Source: Draconibacterium sp.
Lineage (GTDB): Bacteria > Bacteroidota > Bacteroidia > Bacteroidales > Prolixibacteraceae
Assembly (NCBI GenBank): GCA_027011835.1
Contig: JALUZN010000221.1
Location: forward strand, 1 to 9,272
Length of the DNA: 9,272 nt
Reading direction: 5' to 3'
Notes under the pieces: generated by a model
The model's database searches: none
What the model saw: only the letters and a program-made list of their open reading frames with translations
Told to the model about the DNA's origin: nothing
Shown here: positions 1-6,412 of the stretch, one piece after another
How positions within the stretch are numbered: the first letter of the stretch is position 1
How the letters are laid out: each line of letters opens with the position of its first letter
Position numbers and translations under genes: made by a program

Positions 1-71
1 AAGCATTGTTCAACCGGCTTTTAGTGGCATGCGTGAGTTATAAAAACGAGTTTGGGTATAAATACGGATAA
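1..71 (+). CDS. C-terminal tail of an upstream gene (partial)
   Basis: Reading from base 3 gives 22 sense codons ending in TAA at 69-71. The peptide ends in SYKNEFGYKYG and has a plausible amino-acid mix, with no stop before the window edge. The stop lies 12 bases before the ATG of the radical SAM gene, as expected for neighbours in one operon. The other two forward frames stop earlier, at 22-24 and 41-43. The product cannot be recognised from so short a tail, and an open stretch of this length can occur by chance, so the call is tentative. Confidence 0.4.
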   Translation, partial: ALFNRLLVACVSYKNEFGYKYG

Positions 72-83
72 TCATATTAAAAA

Positions 84-1505
84 ATGAAAGTTTTACTCAT
101 TAGCCCGGAGGGGTCGAATATTTATGCAAAATTGGGCTCACAACTACCTCCGTTGGGGTTGGCCTACATTGCCGCTGTAAGCATGGAACATGGTCATCAG
201 GTGAAAATTACAGATTTGGGGTTAGACAAAAAAGCACTAACACATTCAGATATCGACTGGGCTGATGTAATCGGCATTACTGCAGATACCACCCGGTATA
301 CGGAAGCTGTAAAGATAGCTGAGACAGTAAAAGAACAGGGTAAAACGGTGGTAATGGGAGGTTACCATGTTAGTTTTTTAGACCGCGAAGCACTTGATAC
401 GGGCGTAATCGATTATGTGGTAAGAGGAGAGGGGGAATATATTTTTCTGAATTTGTTGAATGCTTTAGAAGACAATAGCGATTTAAGTATTGTTAAGGGG
501 ATTTCTTATTTAAAAAATGGTATTTACACGCGAAACAAGGATGCTGCTCATCCGCTCGATTTAGATAAAATGCCTTTCCCGGCACGCGAACTATTGCCTC
601 TTCAAGAATATAAAAACAGGTTAAACGAAATACCCATGGCCAATCTGATTACAAGTCGTGGGTGCCCGTACAACTGCTATTTTTGTTCTTCTTCAAAATT
701 TGGAGGATTAAAATGGAGGGCACGCAGTGCAACTTCTATTGTTGACGAAATAGAACACCTTTATAAAAAGTACAGTTACAGGGCGTTTGCTTTTATGGAC
801 GACAATTTTACGTTAAGCTCTGAGCGCGTATTCGAATTTGCTGATGAACTTGAGAGACGAAAATTAACCGACATTTATTGGTGGTGTTTTTCGCGTGTCG
901 ATATTTTGGTCAGGAATGAAAAGATGGTTAAAAGAATGGCCGAAGTTGGTGCGTTTATGGTATTTCTAGGGCTTGAAAGCAACAATGAAGATATTTTAGG
1001 CTCTTACAATAAACATATTAAAAATAACCAGCAACAGCAAGCCATTGCGCTATTACGAAAGTATGGTATTCGTATTCATGGAAGTTTTATTATTGGCGAT
1101 ATTGATGAAACGAAAGAGATGGTTTTAAATACAATAAAATGGGCTAAACAGATAAATGCTCGTGTAACACAATTTTCTATTTTAACACCTTATCCCGGGA
1201 CAGCTTTGTACGAAGATATTGAAAAGGAGAACAGGTTTTTGCACAAAAAATGGGAAATATACGATGCTTTACACCATTCAATTAAACTGAATAAATTAAC
1301 ACCCGGCGAAACACAGAAACTTTTAGTTAAAGCTTATAAGAGTGTTTACCTAAATCCGAAACGTATTTTAAAACATTCGCCCGGCAATATAAACGGCAGA
1401 AAAATGCCCAAATTATCTTTCTCTAAAAAGTTCGGAGTTGTCATTCGGCCTTTGAAATTCTTTTTAACATTTCAACAGGAGATGAAAGAGTATAACAAGT
1501 ATTAA
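84..1505 (+). CDS. B12-binding-domain radical SAM protein
   Basis: This is a predicted cytosolic radical SAM enzyme with an N-terminal cobalamin-binding-like domain (about residues 1-130). That domain shows LPPLGLAYIAA at 21-31, MGGYH at 91-95 and VRGEGE at 113-118, as in the BchE/HpnJ-like 'class B' group. The radical SAM core follows at about 185-400. Its CxxxCxxC [4Fe-4S] motif is C194, C198 and C201, preceded by SRG as usual. Further family signatures are FMDDNF at 237-242, FLGLES at 294-299 and TPYPGT at 368-373. The basic C-terminal tail (about 425-473) has no assigned role. Family members perform methylation, cyclisation or rearrangement on lipids, tetrapyrroles and antibiotics, and the substrate cannot be told from sequence. 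The gene starts 12 bases after an upstream stop and is followed after 74 bases by the RND exporter, so it may modify the exported molecule (inference). No Shine-Dalgarno motif is seen, only an A-rich leader. Confidence 0.92.
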   Translation: MKVLLISPEGSNIYAKLGSQLPPLGLAYIAAVSMEHGHQVKITDLGLDKKALTHSDIDWADVIGITADTTRYTEAVKIAETVKEQGKTVVMGGYHVSFLDREALDTGVIDYVVRGEGEYIFLNLLNALEDNSDLSIVKGISYLKNGIYTRNKDAAHPLDLDKMPFPARELLPLQEYKNRLNEIPMANLITSRGCPYNCYFCSSSKFGGLKWRARSATSIVDEIEHLYKKYSYRAFAFMDDNFTLSSERVFEFADELERRKLTDIYWWCFSRVDILVRNEKMVKRMAEVGAFMVFLGLESNNEDILGSYNKHIKNNQQQQAIALLRKYGIRIHGSFIIGDIDETKEMVLNTIKWAKQINARVTQFSILTPYPGTALYEDIEKENRFLHKKWEIYDALHHSIKLNKLTPGETQKLLVKAYKSVYLNPKRILKHSPGNINGRKMPKLSFSKKFGVVIRPLKFFLTFQQEMKEYNKY

Positions 1506-1579
1506 CATTTATCTGAGTTGCTCAAATTTAATATACACATGAAACAGCAAGTTAAAAATATCGATTTCGAAGAATAGAA

Positions 1580-3832
1580 ATGAATATTATTATCAAATAC
1601 AGATGGCTTGTGCTAACAGTTGTAATACTGCTAACCGGCTACTTTGCGTATCAGCTTAAATTTCTTGAAGTTGATTCGAATATTGCCAACTCGTTGCCAA
1701 AAGACGACAAAGTTGTTCAGTTGTTTAAAGATGTGGGTAAGCGATTTGGTGGCAACGAAATTGGTATGCTTATCATTCAGGGTGAAAATGTATTAAATCC
1801 GGATGTTCTTAAAAGCATTCGTCAGGTAACAGATACAATAACCGAAACGAATGGCATTTTATCGGTTACCAGTTTAACAAACATAATGGACATTAAGGTT
1901 GATGATGACAATTTTGAGATTAACAATCTGATAAACCAAAATAACTGGCCTGAAAATAAGACAGAAGCCGAAACGCTTAAAAACAAAATTGTTAAGAATG
2001 AAATGGTGGCCGGCAACCTCATCTCTAAAGACGGTACAGCTACAATTGTCTTTTTTACTTTTCAGTCCGATGCCGATATTCATCAGGTTTCTAATCAACT
2101 CATTAAAAAAATAGCGCAATTACATTTGCCTGTAGCTTATTATTTTTATGGGTCTTCGTTTATCACAGAATGTGTTGCCGATGTGGTTTCCGACGATTTA
2201 ATGAAACTCATTCCTATTTCGTTTTTAGTTATTGCCATTGTTCTGTTTTTAAGTTTCCGGTCGTTACGTGGTGTTGTTCTTCCATTGCTAACTGCGGGTC
2301 TTTCAATAGTTTGGGCAATTGGTACATTTATAATTTTCGGTTTCAAATTATCTATGATATCGAACAATGTGCCTATTATAATATTAGCAGTTGGCAGCGC
2401 TTATACCATTCATGTTTTGAATCAGGTAAACCAATATGCGAAAATGGAAGGAAAGAACGCAATAAGCAAAGCTTTGGCTATAATTGCTGTTCCTGTAATT
2501 TTTACCGCACTGACTACAATGGTAGGTTTCCTTTCGTTTATTGTAGGTGCTTATCTTTCAATGATTCGAGATTTTGGGATACTGGCTGCGCTGGGAACAT
2601 TTTACTCTGCTTTTCTCGCATTGGTTTTTGTTCCTGCTTTAATTTCAGTATTTCCTAAAAACAACAAAAATCTTAAGAAAAAGCAACCGAAAAAACAGAA
2701 ATCGTTTTTGAGTATTTATCTCCTTATTCCGCTGTATAAATTTGTTATCAGGCATACAATGAGTGTTATTTTAATCTGGATACTCTTTTTCACGGTAAGC
2801 ATTGCCGGTATTTTTATGATTAAGAGGAGTGTTTCTGTAAGCGGATACTTTAAACAAAACCATCCGATTAGTATTGCCGAAAAAATTATGAAAGAGAAGT
2901 TTGGCGGTTCAAAACCACTTTTTGTGGTTATAAAAGGCGATATGCAAAATCCGGAAGTGTTAAGCGGGATTCTTTCAATGGAAAGATTTATGAAAGAAAG
3001 TCCCTATGTTACCGGAGTACAATCGGTTGCAGATATAGTTGCCCGATTAAACAATGCCATGAGCGGCGAAAAAGGCATTCCTGATAGTGAAGCAAAAATA
3101 CAGCAGCTTTGGTTTTTACTCGGCCAGCAAGAGAGCCTGAATCAGTTGGTTACCGAAGATCTTGACCAAGGTGTTATTGTTGTAAAATTTATTGACACGG
3201 GCAGTAAAAATATCATCGAGTTTAATACATATATGCAAACGTATTTTAAAGCTCATCCAACAAAAGCTTACTCGGTTGAAATGACCGGAATGCCTTTTGT
3301 AAATGCCCGAATGGACAGCAGCCTTCTTAAAAGCCAGATTGGAAGTCTCGTTATTGCAATTCTGTTGGTTATTGCAATTGTAAGTCTTATTTTCTGGTCG
3401 GTATTAAAAGGTCTGTATGCAAGTTTACCTATTCTGGCAACTATTGCAGTGCTCTATGGAATTATGGGGTTAACAGGTATTCCGCTAAATGTTGTTACCG
3501 TTTTGGTTGCAAGTATTGCAATGGGCATTGGCATCGACTATTCCATTCATTTTATTTCTCATCTCAACCATTTGCATACAAAATACAACAATTTAAATCT
3601 GGCAATAAAAGAGACCATGTTGGTAAGCGGTAAAGCAATTGTCATCAATTTTATTTCCGTTTCGGCAGGTTTTCTCGTATTGGTTTTTTCTGAATTAGTA
3701 CCTATGATTTATTTCGGAATTTTAATCGCATTTAGTATGCTGGGTTCGAGCCTTGGTGCGTTAACATTACTCCCTGCATTATTTTTAATTAAAAGTAAAA
3801 ATCAACAAAAAACAAATCACTATGAAAAATAA
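1580..3832 (+). CDS. RND-superfamily exporter, MMPL/HAE-3 type
   Basis: This is an inner-membrane, proton-driven exporter of the RND superfamily. The 750 residues show the duplicated plan of one TM, a periplasmic loop, then five TMs. Half one has TM1 at about 9-26, a loop at 27-207 and TM2-6 at about 208-357. A Lys/Asn-rich cytoplasmic linker (359-374) follows. Half two has TM7 at about 393-414, a loop at 415-586 and TM8-12 at about 587-737. The length and short loops fit HAE-3/MMPL proteins (COG1033-like) and not the ~1000-residue AcrB type. TM10 carries the typical GIGIDYSIH motif (D653, Y654). The matching TM4 site reads VGSAYTIH, with Ala274 in place of Asp. Relatives such as MmpL3 and HpnN move lipids or hopanoids, so a lipid-like substrate is likely but not shown. 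The stop codon lies inside the start of the LolA-like gene, indicating translational coupling. The start is the first in-frame ATG before TM1. Confidence 0.93.
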   Translation: MNIIIKYRWLVLTVVILLTGYFAYQLKFLEVDSNIANSLPKDDKVVQLFKDVGKRFGGNEIGMLIIQGENVLNPDVLKSIRQVTDTITETNGILSVTSLTNIMDIKVDDDNFEINNLINQNNWPENKTEAETLKNKIVKNEMVAGNLISKDGTATIVFFTFQSDADIHQVSNQLIKKIAQLHLPVAYYFYGSSFITECVADVVSDDLMKLIPISFLVIAIVLFLSFRSLRGVVLPLLTAGLSIVWAIGTFIIFGFKLSMISNNVPIIILAVGSAYTIHVLNQVNQYAKMEGKNAISKALAIIAVPVIFTALTTMVGFLSFIVGAYLSMIRDFGILAALGTFYSAFLALVFVPALISVFPKNNKNLKKKQPKKQKSFLSIYLLIPLYKFVIRHTMSVILIWILFFTVSIAGIFMIKRSVSVSGYFKQNHPISIAEKIMKEKFGGSKPLFVVIKGDMQNPEVLSGILSMERFMKESPYVTGVQSVADIVARLNNAMSGEKGIPDSEAKIQQLWFLLGQQESLNQLVTEDLDQGVIVVKFIDTGSKNIIEFNTYMQTYFKAHPTKAYSVEMTGMPFVNARMDSSLLKSQIGSLVIAILLVIAIVSLIFWSVLKGLYASLPILATIAVLYGIMGLTGIPLNVVTVLVASIAMGIGIDYSIHFISHLNHLHTKYNNLNLAIKETMLVSGKAIVINFISVSAGFLVLVFSELVPMIYFGILIAFSMLGSSLGALTLLPALFLIKSKNQQKTNHYEK

Positions 3833-4586
3833 AATATCAATATTATCAATCTCCCTTTTCATCATTTTTTGTGGAATAACAAATGTGAACGGACAGGACG
3901 ATGCAAATAAATTACTAGCTAAAATGGATAAGACGTTGTTTGGGATTAAAGATAAATCTGCTCATGTAAAAGTAGTAATGGTTAATCTCAATAACGGGAA
4001 AGAGAAAATAAAAGAAGCCGATTTTATTCAAAAAGATGCCGACAAAAAACTTTTTCGTTACACATCTCCAAAATCCGACTCGGGAATAGCAACTTTGTCG
4101 TTACCAAATAATGAGGTGTACCTCTATTTACCGCTGTTTAAAAAACCCAAAAGAATAACAAATCTGGCTGAAAAGAATGTCTTTAATGCCTCTGACTTTT
4201 CGTTTGAAGATATGGCAACTAAATCGTATTGCAGCAAGTTCTCAGCAGAGCTTATTTCAACAAACGATACTTCTTATGTTCTTAGTTTAAAACCAAAGTA
4301 TCTAAAGTCTAAATACGACCATGTTGTTTTACGTTTGAATAAGAATTATTTCTATCCTGAGACTTTGGAATACTACAATCATAAAGGAAATTTGGTAAAG
4401 TTTGCAACTTATCGCTTTGAAAGGATTGGAGGGAACTGGATTTCAACTCAGGTATCGATGAAAGATATTCATAAAAACCATTTAACCACGATTAAAATGA
4501 GTGATATTAAAATTAATCAGGGTTTGAAAGAGAATCTGTTTACTGTTGAATCGTTGGTGGGAGAGAAGAGAAAAGGAAGTACATAG
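3822..4586 (+). CDS. Secreted LolA-like outer-membrane lipoprotein-sorting protein
   Basis: The 254-residue product has a clear signal peptide: Lys-rich start, hydrophobic core at 5-18 and probable cleavage near NVNG-Q (24/25). Cys17 sits within the hydrophobic core and does not form a convincing lipobox, so a soluble periplasmic protein is favoured. The mature part resembles the 'outer membrane lipoprotein-sorting protein' family (LolA_like fold). Matching signatures are LYLPLFKKPKRI at 101-112, then FNASDFSFEDM at 121-131, a region conserved in that family. LolA-fold proteins hold lipids or lipoprotein acyl chains in a half-open beta barrel. The gene overlaps the RND exporter by 11 bases in another frame, so the two are probably made together. 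The protein is therefore a candidate periplasmic acceptor for the exporter's substrate (inference). It is unlikely to be the housekeeping LolA, given this coupling and family. Confidence 0.87.
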   Translation: MKNKISILSISLFIIFCGITNVNGQDDANKLLAKMDKTLFGIKDKSAHVKVVMVNLNNGKEKIKEADFIQKDADKKLFRYTSPKSDSGIATLSLPNNEVYLYLPLFKKPKRITNLAEKNVFNASDFSFEDMATKSYCSKFSAELISTNDTSYVLSLKPKYLKSKYDHVVLRLNKNYFYPETLEYYNHKGNLVKFATYRFERIGGNWISTQVSMKDIHKNHLTTIKMSDIKINQGLKENLFTVESLVGEKRKGST

Positions 4587-4655
4587 AAAATCATTAGTGT
4601 CCGTTTAAAATATGAGATTGCTTCGCTGGGCTACCAATGACAGATTTAGAAAAAG

Positions 4656-4676
4656 ACCCTGAAACAAGTTCAGGGT
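4656..4676. repeat. Hairpin, 8-bp perfect stem
   Basis: ACCCTGAA (4656-4663) pairs with TTCAGGGT (4669-4676) across the 5-base loop ACAAG. No T-run follows on either strand, so it is not a typical intrinsic terminator, although it lies about 70 bases after the stop of the LolA-like gene. It sits just inside the left arm of the larger inverted repeat and is probably part of that element. Confidence 0.6.
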
Positions 4677-4778
4677 GACGTCCTAAATTAGCATCAACGT
4701 TAATATATACCGTTGAACGAAGTGAAATATTTTATTGGAAAAACATTATTTATTAACTACAAAGCTAATTCAAAACGT

Positions 4779-4798
4779 TTTCCCCTCGTGAGGGGAAA
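4779..4798. repeat. Hairpin, 8-bp GC-rich stem
   Basis: TTTCCCCT (4779-4786) pairs with AGGGGAAA (4791-4798) across CGTG. It is preceded by the self-complementary AAAACGTTTT (4772-4781) and followed by TGTCGAAGACA (4799-4809), itself a small palindrome. The flanking blocks look like dispersed repeat material. No T-run directly follows on the + strand. Confidence 0.55.
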
Positions 4799-4877
4799 TG
4801 TCGAAGACAAAGGGGTAGAAAAACAAATATAATTTAAATCTGTCATTGGTAGGAACGAGGAAGAAGCAATCTTAATA

Positions 4878-4892
4878 ATTATCCCGGATAAT
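4878..4892. promoter_or_regulatory. 15-base palindrome upstream of the GAP-family gene
   Basis: ATTATCC-C-GGATAAT is a perfect palindrome around one central base, 72 bases before the ATG at 4965. It lies just outside the right arm of the inverted-repeat element. Its size and symmetry fit a dimeric repressor site, but no regulator can be assigned. Its half-site TTATCC also occurs, differently arranged, in the palindrome at 7319-7342. Confidence 0.3.
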
Positions 4893-4917
4893 AGCGATAG
4901 AAAATATATCAATTTAT

Positions 4918-4936
4918 TCAACCCTATTTGGGTTGA
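4918..4936. promoter_or_regulatory. Palindrome/hairpin in the leader of the GAP-family gene
   Basis: TCAACCC (4918-4924) pairs with GGGTTGA (4930-4936) across TATTT, 28 bases before the start codon at 4965. As DNA it could be an operator. As RNA it could be a leader hairpin. The following GAATTTTATA is T-rich but is not a clean terminator tract. Function is not shown. Confidence 0.35.
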
Positions 4937-4964
4937 GAATTTTATACGATGAAATAAACATGAT

Positions 4965-5648
4965 ATGTTAAAAGCATTACTACACTCGCTTCCATTAGTT
5001 GTAGGATTAAATTTCAGTCCTGTCCCCTTAATTGTAATGATTATGATTTTAATGACCCCAAAGGCAAAAGTATATTCGTATGCATATTTGTTCGGATGGT
5101 TTACAGGTATTTTTCTAACCGGAATTATGGTTGTAATTATTCCGGAAATTAAAGAGGCAGGAGGAAGCATATCGTTTCTTTCGGCTGTTACAAGGATAGT
5201 TCTGGGTGTTCTGTGTTTTGTATTTGTTTTGTTCGAGTGGGTGAATAGGAAAAATCCTGACAGCTTTCTCTCTGTTTCCCGATTGTTTAAAAAACTTGAT
5301 AATTTGAATATTTGGAAATCGGTATTACTTGGTCTGTTTTTTACTACTGTGGCTTTTAAAAATTTAATATTATCAGTTGATAATGCGCTGCATGTTAAAT
5401 CTCAACTCAACAGTACATCAGAAATAGTCCGGGTATTACTAATTTTTGCAATACTTTCGGGTTTGTGTTTATTCTGTTTGGCAATTACTTATTCTTTGTT
5501 GAATAATAAAATAGACAAAACGTTACATAAATTGAAAAACTGGTTAACCAAAAATAACAGAATAATTGTTGTTACTATTTTATGCCTTGTTGGGGTATCT
5601 TTAATTTACGAGGGAGTCGTAAATATTAAACTGATGCTATTGTTTTAA
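4965..5648 (+). CDS. GAP/Sap-family six-TM membrane protein
   Basis: The 227-residue integral membrane protein has six predicted TM segments, at about 5-29, 37-59, 72-91, 117-137, 155-178 and 198-216. The N-terminal pattern FSPVPLIVMIMILMTPKAK followed by an FGW (17-45) matches the GAP family (Sap, 'sulfolipid-1-addressing protein'). A charged loop lies between TM3 and TM4 (about 92-114). The family is related to LysE-like small transporters. In mycobacteria, Sap and Gap help surface delivery of sulfolipid and glycopeptidolipid together with MmpL proteins. Here the gene follows an MMPL-type exporter and a LolA-like protein on the same strand, after a repeat-rich gap, so a helper role in lipid export is a reasonable inference. 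A small-solute exporter is the alternative. The first in-frame ATG before TM1 is used; the nearby ATGs at 4949 and 4960 open frames that stop within a few codons. The 3' end overlaps mtnP on the other strand by 23 bases. Confidence 0.8.
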   Translation: MLKALLHSLPLVVGLNFSPVPLIVMIMILMTPKAKVYSYAYLFGWFTGIFLTGIMVVIIPEIKEAGGSISFLSAVTRIVLGVLCFVFVLFEWVNRKNPDSFLSVSRLFKKLDNLNIWKSVLLGLFFTTVAFKNLILSVDNALHVKSQLNSTSEIVRVLLIFAILSGLCLFCLAITYSLLNNKIDKTLHKLKNWLTKNNRIIVVTILCLVGVSLIYEGVVNIKLMLLF

Positions 5649-6372
5649 TTAGCAGTTGTATTACATTTTCCACATTGCGATTAAATACTTTTAAAACATC
5701 TTCCCACGTAACCGATTCTTCATCGGTTTTCCAACAGTCGTAGTCGGTGCTTAACGCAATTGCAGCGTAAGGAATCCCCAGCTCGTTTGCCAAAATACAT
5801 TCAGGAGCGGTTGACATATTTATAACATCGGCACCCCACTGCCGGAACAGATTCGACTCGGCACGAGTAGAAAATCGCGGTACTTCTATTGTAATTATTG
5901 TTCCATTTGGGTGATAATTCAAATTCAGCTCTTCTGCTTTCTCAATTAAACTATTTCGCAGGTTCTTGTCGAACGGATCTGCCATTGGCGTGTGTTTCAT
6001 TTCGCCGGCTGTGAATTCTTCGAAAAAAGTAATCTTTCGGAAACGTGTAAAATCGATAAACTGGTCGGGAATCACAATGTCGCCGCGTTTTATCTCTTCG
6101 CGCAAACTGCCGCATGCAGTTGTTGCAATAATTTGTGTACAGCCCAGTTTTTGAATTGCCCAAATATTTGCCCGGTTGTTTATTTGTGTTGGCGGAATAG
6201 AGTGGCCTCTTCCGTGGCGCGACAGAATAACAACATCTACACCCTTAATTGTTCCGGCTTTAAAAACCGACGACGGCGAGCCGAATGGAGTCTCTACAGT
6301 TACTGTTTGCGGGTTTTTTAATATAGCAGGGTTCTCCAGTCCCGACCCACCTATTATTGCTATTTTTGTCAT
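5626..6372 (-). CDS. mtnP: S-methyl-5'-thioadenosine phosphorylase
   Basis: This enzyme splits methylthioadenosine with phosphate into adenine and 5-methylthioribose 1-phosphate, in the cytosol, as part of purine and methionine salvage. The 248 residues fit the PNP/MTAP family. Visible signatures are GGSG (8-11) and SRHGRGHSIPPTQINNRAN (51-69) for phosphate binding, then TTACGSLRE (84-92), NMSTAPE (185-191) and STDYDCW (208-214). The last places Asp210 and Asp212 at the base-binding site that favours 6-amino purines, which argues for MTAP activity over guanosine/inosine phosphorylase. The usual EGPRFS motif reads EVPRFS (Val164 for Gly), and NMSTAPE replaces the more common NMTTVPE. The gene follows the beta-barrel gene on the same strand after a 115-base gap with an inverted repeat, so it may have its own promoter. 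Its stop lies inside the 3' end of the convergent GAP-family gene. Confidence 0.93.
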   Translation of the reverse strand: MTKIAIIGGSGLENPAILKNPQTVTVETPFGSPSSVFKAGTIKGVDVVILSRHGRGHSIPPTQINNRANIWAIQKLGCTQIIATTACGSLREEIKRGDIVIPDQFIDFTRFRKITFFEEFTAGEMKHTPMADPFDKNLRNSLIEKAEELNLNYHPNGTIITIEVPRFSTRAESNLFRQWGADVINMSTAPECILANELGIPYAAIALSTDYDCWKTDEESVTWEDVLKVFNRNVENVIQLLIKTIASV

Positions 6373-6412
6373 AGTGAAATTAAATAGATTTTTATAAAAA
6401 AGATTGAAAATT

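Larger units (their letters stand above)
4615..4872. repeat. 258-base element bounded by imperfect inverted repeats
   Basis: The left arm (4615-4648) has AGATTGCTTC, then 6 bases, then CTACCAATGACAGATTTA. The right arm (4835-4872) is the same pair of blocks in inverse orientation with a 10-base spacer. The outer 10-base and inner 18-base blocks match exactly. Blocks of this style (AGATTGCTTC...AATGACAG) resemble dispersed intergenic repeats I know from bacterial genomes, but copy number cannot be judged from one window. The interior carries no gene. It may be a MITE-like or REPIN-like element, or two oppositely oriented copies of a short dispersed repeat. Confidence 0.6.
4587..4964. other. 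378-base non-coding region rich in inverted repeats
   Basis: No credible gene is seen here on either strand. A minus-strand open frame that ends at 4757 runs into the antisense of the next gene and looks spurious. The stretch contains an imperfect inverted repeat (4615-4648 with 4835-4872) enclosing two hairpins. Smaller arms are AATTAGC 4686-4692 with GCTAATT 4764-4770, and TCAACG 4694-4699 with CGTTGA 4711-4716. Two palindromes (4878-4892 and 4918-4936) lie before the next start codon. No clear Bacteroidota promoter (TTTG / TAnnTTTG) was found by eye. The region separates the RND/LolA-like pair from the GAP-family gene, so co-transcription across it is uncertain. Confidence 0.75.

Noticed and set aside
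1506..1579. Promoter for the RND gene in the 74-base gap
   Set aside because: No convincing TTTG / TAnnTTTG pair with correct spacing was found, so operon transcription is more likely.
1822..2367. Three minus-strand frames of 66-81 codons inside the RND gene
   Set aside because: They are antisense to a well-supported gene, overlap one another and show no domain features.
2170..2658. 162-codon + strand frame inside the RND gene
   Set aside because: It is a shifted frame of a TM-rich coding stretch. Its Cys/Phe/Tyr-rich composition is typical of frame shadows.
3822..3890. Lipoprotein signal at Cys17 of the LolA-like protein
   Set aside because: The cysteine lies within the hydrophobic core without a proper lipobox. 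Cleavage near NVNG-Q fits better.
4656..4676. Intrinsic terminator for the LolA-like gene
   Set aside because: The stem is good, but no T-run follows on the + strand, and the hairpin sits inside a larger repeat. It was kept only as a repeat hairpin.
4757..5170. 137-codon minus-strand open frame across the repeat region and the GAP-family gene
   Set aside because: Most of it is antisense to the strongly supported membrane protein. Its end translates dispersed-repeat DNA, and no family resemblance or signal is seen.
5951..6397. Several frames of 62-109 codons on both strands within mtnP
   Set aside because: The mtnP frame has family motifs throughout. These others are shadows with odd composition.
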